From Sporosarcina cyprini (GTDB lineage Bacteria > Bacillota > Bacilli > Bacillales_A > Planococcaceae), in NCBI RefSeq assembly GCF_022048975.1, contig NZ_JAKMHX010000019.1, positions 1 through 64,000 on the forward strand: a stretch of 64,000 nucleotides of DNA. Reading direction: 5' to 3'. Every line of letters begins with the position of its first letter. The stretch's first letter is position 1. The notes under the pieces were generated by a model, which worked only from the letters and a program-made list of their open reading frames with translations, had not been told where the DNA came from and did not search any database. Below, one piece after another: positions 61,196 to 64,000 of the stretch. A program made the position numbers and the translations under genes.

Positions 61196-62434
61196 ATGAA
61201 TGTCGGGTCCATTGTGAAGTACTACCGCATGAAGAATAATTTGACCCAGGCGGAGCTATGCGAGGGAATTTGTTCGATTTCCCATCTGAGCAAGATTGAA
61301 TCAAACAAATACGTTCCGCACGAAGAGACATTGGACGAGCTGTTTGCCCGGATGAATGTCGAATGGAATCAAGAACTAGATGTCTACCATACATATCGAG
61401 AAAAACTGGAGAAGTTCATTACCTATTCGGTGTACTATGATTTGAAATCAATGGAAGTGCTTTATGAGGAGCTGGAGCAGAAGAAGGATTATTTGCAGTC
61501 GACCGATCTCGTCAACCGCTATGAGTTGTACAAGCTTCGGTTTTATTTGATTCAGCAGGATCGCCAAAAAGCGACGCAGCAAATGCAAATATTGTCCAGG
61601 CTCGATCAGACGTTTGATGAATATGAGCGGGGCGCAGCAAAAGTCTTTTACTTTATTTATTATGTGTTTGTTCAGGAAGAAGCGAAAGCACGGGAAATTG
61701 CAGGGCGGCTTGAGGATCGGAATGGGCGAGTTCCGCAATTGTTCGAAGGTGAGTTTTATTATCAGAATGCCTGGCTCATGCAACGGAACACCGAATACGG
61801 CCAATCGTCCTACTTTGCCGAACTGGCCATCAATCAATTCCAGAAGGACTGCAATTACTTGCGTCTCATGCATGCCCAAATGCTTCAGGCTGTCAATTTT
61901 GCAAATCGTGATTTGTTTTTGCAGGCAGAGGAATTGTTTAAGACGCTTTTGCGGAACGCCCGTCTTATGGATGAAGCCTCTTTGTATGAAGGGGTGCTCT
62001 ATAATTATTCAATGCTCCAGAATAGAAGAGGGCATCATAATTCGGCCTATATGCTGTTGAAGGAATTAAAATCCTTGATGACACCGGAAGAACCGCTTTA
62101 TACATCCGTCCTCATTCATATGCTGCAGACAGCCTCCGAGGAAGGGCTTGAAATGGATCACCTGCTTGAGGAATTAGAGGTGCTCGCGCGGGGGAAGGAT
62201 GACCCATATATAGCGATACAGCTGACGTACTTTCGAAAGAAGAAATTTTCCCAACATGATCTTTTTGACTATTGTGAACAAATAGCATTCCCTTTTTTAA
62301 AAGAACATGGTTACATAGGAGAAGCAAGACGGTTTGCTTGGCGGCTCGCCAACTACCACCGCTCCATCGGCAACTTTGAAAAGGCCGATGCGTATGCGAT
62401 TTACTTTTACGAGAAAGGAGAGAAGATGACATGA
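61196..62434 (+). CDS. NprR/PlcR-like HTH-TPR (RRNPP-type) regulator, second copy
   Basis: A 412-residue protein. XRE helix-turn-helix at about 1-58 (IVKYYRMKNNLTQAELCEG, then GICSISHLSKIE), followed by helical TPR-like repeats to the end (for example NRDLFLQAEELFKTLLRNA and YHRSIGNFEKADAYAIYFYE). It shares the GICSxSHLSxIE motif and overall size with the regulator at 9125, but most of the TPR part differs. ATG 61196 is 8 bases after GAGGGG. It ends ATGACATGA; the pro-peptide gene starts inside the last codons, so the two are coupled. Confidence 0.88.
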   Translation: MNVGSIVKYYRMKNNLTQAELCEGICSISHLSKIESNKYVPHEETLDELFARMNVEWNQELDVYHTYREKLEKFITYSVYYDLKSMEVLYEELEQKKDYLQSTDLVNRYELYKLRFYLIQQDRQKATQQMQILSRLDQTFDEYERGAAKVFYFIYYVFVQEEAKAREIAGRLEDRNGRVPQLFEGEFYYQNAWLMQRNTEYGQSSYFAELAINQFQKDCNYLRLMHAQMLQAVNFANRDLFLQAEELFKTLLRNARLMDEASLYEGVLYNYSMLQNRRGHHNSAYMLLKELKSLMTPEEPLYTSVLIHMLQTASEEGLEMDHLLEELEVLARGKDDPYIAIQLTYFRKKKFSQHDLFDYCEQIAFPFLKEHGYIGEARRFAWRLANYHRSIGNFEKADAYAIYFYEKGEKMT

Positions 62435-62589
62435 AACGGAAATGGTATGTAGCGTTCTTGGCAGTATTGTTTTTAGCATTTGTCGGCGCTGGAAACGCAT
62501 CTGCGGCGATTCAAGTGAACGATGAAATGTCTACCTTTGCAAAGGGGAATGAAAATCTGCATCCGCCCGATGTAATGCCGCCACAATGA
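62431..62589 (+). CDS. Phr/NprX-like exported pro-peptide, second copy
   Basis: A 52-codon gene whose ATG 62431 overlaps the regulator stop (ATGA), with AAAGGAGAG upstream. The product has a lysine/arginine start, a hydrophobic core (VAFLAVLFLAFVGAG) and a signal peptidase site after NASA (about residue 25). The released 27-residue tail ends in GNENLHPPDVMPPQ. NprX-type signals end in short C-terminal peptides such as SKPDIVG; the PPDVMPP stretch resembles it by its Pro-Asp-hydrophobic core. Which residues form the active peptide is inference. Confidence 0.8.
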   Translation: MKRKWYVAFLAVLFLAFVGAGNASAAIQVNDEMSTFAKGNENLHPPDVMPPQ

Positions 62590-62654
62590 TGATAGAGGAT
62601 AAACCCTGCTGCTCTTCCGTCAAAATGGGATGGAGCAAAAAGCAGCCAGTCAGC

Positions 62655-62694
62655 AAAGTGATAGGCGGGAGCTTGGTTGCCCGCCTGTCACTTT
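62655..62694. terminator. Strong bidirectional terminator
   Basis: 15-base arms 62655-62669 and 62680-62694 (AAAGTGATAGGCGGG / CCCGCCTGTCACTTT) with one wobble. The right arm includes the stop codon of the convergent GNAT gene. Confidence 0.8.
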
Positions 62695-63140
62695 CTTTGT
62701 AACTGCCACTTCAGCAGTCCATTCTTGCTTGCGGCCCGTTCCATTTGTAACTTCTCCAGCACACGGATGGAAGCCAAATTCTCGGCATGGCATTCGGCGA
62801 TGATTTGCTTGACGGCTGGCGATGAAAAAGCCCACTGGATCACAGCTTGAACTGCTTCCGTTGCAAAGCCTTTCCCTTGTGCTGTCGGCACAATACCATA
62901 ACCTGCCTCCACGCACCCCTTTACGTCAGGGCTTCCTTTGAAGCCAATATCCCCGATGACCTCGCCCGTCTTTTTGCACGTGACAAACCACGCGCCCCAT
63001 CCCAACAGAGAAGGATCCTCGCGTAACGCTGTTAGATGCTCATAGATATGCAGCCTCATATCATATCCGGCAAGTGACGCCTCTGCAACCGACTCTTCGG
63101 TACAAGCCGCCAGAAGCAATCGCTCCGTTTCAATCTGCAT
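62688..63140 (-). CDS. GNAT-family N-acetyltransferase
   Basis: A 150-residue acetyltransferase of the RimJ/RimL-like group. It opens IETERLLLAACTEE, has the substrate strand GEVIGDIGFKGSPD, and the acetyl-CoA loop (Q/R-x-x-G-x-A) as AQGKGFATEAVQAVIQWAF; HAENLASIRVLEKLQM is the usual C-terminal helix. The substrate is unknown. Its stop codon lies in the arm of a shared terminator. Confidence 0.88.
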   Translation of the reverse strand: MQIETERLLLAACTEESVAEASLAGYDMRLHIYEHLTALREDPSLLGWGAWFVTCKKTGEVIGDIGFKGSPDVKGCVEAGYGIVPTAQGKGFATEAVQAVIQWAFSSPAVKQIIAECHAENLASIRVLEKLQMERAASKNGLLKWQLQRK

Positions 63141-63157
63141 TTCATTCCCTCCCCAAT

Positions 63158-63189
63158 AAAAAAGTCATTACACGCAAGCATGTAACGAC
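63158..63189 (-). terminator. Terminator of the 30-codon membrane peptide gene
   Basis: On the minus strand GTCGTTACA pairs with TGTAATGAC (one wobble) and is followed by TTTTTT. Confidence 0.75.
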
Positions 63190-63199
63190 CGGTCTCTTC

Positions 63200-63292
63200 T
63201 TATTTATGATTAGCAAACGTCCGCACAAGACCGAACAACGTACCTGCTAAGATGAAAGCAAACAGCGTGTACATAATAAATAGGAACCACAT
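63200..63292 (-). CDS. 30-codon single-helix membrane peptide
   Basis: Starts with ATG at 63292 after AAAGGAG at nine bases and ends with TAA at 63200-63202. The product is almost one hydrophobic helix (MWFLFIMYTLFAFILAGTLF) with a short basic tail ending RTFANHK. A good ribosome site and its own terminator make it a likely real gene. Function unknown; I do not recognise it. Confidence 0.6.
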   Translation of the reverse strand: MWFLFIMYTLFAFILAGTLFGLVRTFANHK

Positions 63293-63650
63293 GAAGACTC
63301 ACTCCTTTTCATCAATATCCTACTGACCATTGTACCATTCCCTGTCAGGCGTGGCAACGCCATCCCTAGGGGAGTTGTGGCGGAAGTGTGGAGGAGAACT
63401 ATCCGGTGAAATTGACGTGGATGGGTTGATTATCCTAGGTGATGGGTTACGTCAGGAAGTGAGCGATAAACTTTTTGAAAAAGAATTTTTCCCAAATGTC
63501 GATAATTGCTTTACACGTCAATTGTTTTTAATGTTTGGCTAGCCAGAAGAAGACAAAACGTAAGTTTTACGTCTATCTTTTTGGAATAACACGTAAAGGT
63601 GAAACTTTTGCTTCTACGACCCGTATGTTCGAGAAGGAGGTGTGGAGCTG
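63293..63650. other. Gap with one doubtful open frame
   Basis: A 358-base stretch. A frame of about 70 codons (63330-63542) starts with TTG, lacks a clear ribosome site and matches nothing I recognise. A short palindrome ACGTAA-GTT-TTACGT lies near 63558-63572, just upstream of the last gene. Confidence 0.4.
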
Positions 63651-64000
63651 GTGGTGAATTGGAGAGCTGTTTTTCTAATAGGTTTGATAATTGTGTTATT
63701 TCAGCCTGGCAACGCGCATGCGAAATCATATTCCATTGACCGGGTGCAAATCAAAGGGTGGGTCCAGCCAAATGGGGATATGGTTGTGAATGAAGTATTC
63801 ACCTATACGTTAGACGGTTCATTTTCAACGTTGGAACGATCCTTTCCAGATCGCCATGTCCATCAGATAGAGTCATTTGAGGCCTACTGGATTAAAGGCA
63901 ATAACCCGGCGGTAGGAGAAATTGACAAAACGACGCTGGTTCCAATGGAAACGACAAAGAAAAATGAAACGATGGTCACCTCCTTAGAGAATCAAAAGGA
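63651..64000 (+). CDS. DUF2207-family membrane protein, N-terminal part (cut by window edge)
   Basis: The frame is open from GTG 63651 to the end of the window (about 116 codons). AAGGAGGTG precedes the start by 8 bases. A signal peptide or anchor (VFLIGLIIVLFQPGNAHA) is followed by SYSIDRVQIKGWVQPNGDMV and NEVFTYTLDGSFSTLERSFP, the start of the DUF2207 extracytoplasmic domain. These proteins usually have a long external domain and then membrane helices; the rest lies beyond the window. Function unknown. Confidence 0.75.
   Translation, partial: MVNWRAVFLIGLIIVLFQPGNAHAKSYSIDRVQIKGWVQPNGDMVVNEVFTYTLDGSFSTLERSFPDRHVHQIESFEAYWIKGNNPAVGEIDKTTLVPMETTKKNETMVTSLENQK

Noticed and set aside
63330..63542. 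A 70-codon plus-strand frame starting with TTG
   Set aside because: No convincing ribosome site and no recognisable motif; listed only as part of a gap.

Overview
The window is a chromosomal segment of a low-to-moderate GC Gram-positive rod of the Bacillales. Strong AAGGAGG-type ribosome sites, frequent TTG and GTG starts, a Trp T-box leader, CodY- and CcpA-like sites, and a dppABCDE-ykfABCD-ykhA neighbourhood that keeps the Bacillus subtilis gene order all support this. The gene content suits Planococcaceae (Sporosarcina-like), but the genus is inferred, not shown. No phage, CRISPR array, rRNA or tRNA gene was seen.

Layout. 0-8 kb: the 3' end of an IS1182-type transposase, a CBS/ACT protein like the c-di-AMP receptor CbpA (minus), a LytTR regulator followed by an acetyl-CoA hydrolase/succinate CoA-transferase, the magnesium channel gene mgtE (minus), a three-gene polar amino acid ABC importer, and a VOC protein. 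8-25 kb, accessory: a visibly AT-rich island begins with an anchored protein and an NprR/PlcR-like HTH-TPR regulator followed by a 42-codon exported pro-peptide gene. A small secreted protein with an elaborate leader comes next, then three paralogous ABC-2 exporter modules (A, B, C). Between B and C lie a divergent HTH-TPR repressor/MFS pair with twin palindromic operators and an AEC permease. 25-33 kb: an RluF-type pseudouridine synthase (minus), then the trp operon (T-box, trpE, a 20-bp tandem repeat array, trpD-C-F-B-A; no trpG), then a DUF4003 gene.

34-50 kb: peptide uptake. An app/opp-type operon (D-F-B-C-A order) is followed by a complete dpp-ykf cluster that imports and dismantles murein peptides; its promoter carries a near-consensus CodY box. 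A YkhA-like thioesterase ends the block. 50-64 kb: a DUF418 membrane protein (minus), an OmpR/EnvZ-type two-component system with a coiled-coil gene, a VOC gene (minus), a second degenerate repeat array, a YtrA-type GntR/ABC operon followed by a BcrA-type ABC pair, a second NprR-like regulator with a 52-codon pro-peptide gene, a GNAT gene, a 30-codon membrane peptide gene, and the start of a DUF2207 protein.

The most interesting theme is peptide signalling. There are two separate HTH-TPR regulator plus exported pro-peptide cassettes, both with the regulator motif GICSxSHLSxIE. One lies next to a structured secreted-protein gene and several peptide-type exporters. The same window encodes two oligopeptide importers of the kind RRNPP systems need to bring mature peptides back into the cell. 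The mature peptides, their targets and any link to the exporters are inference.
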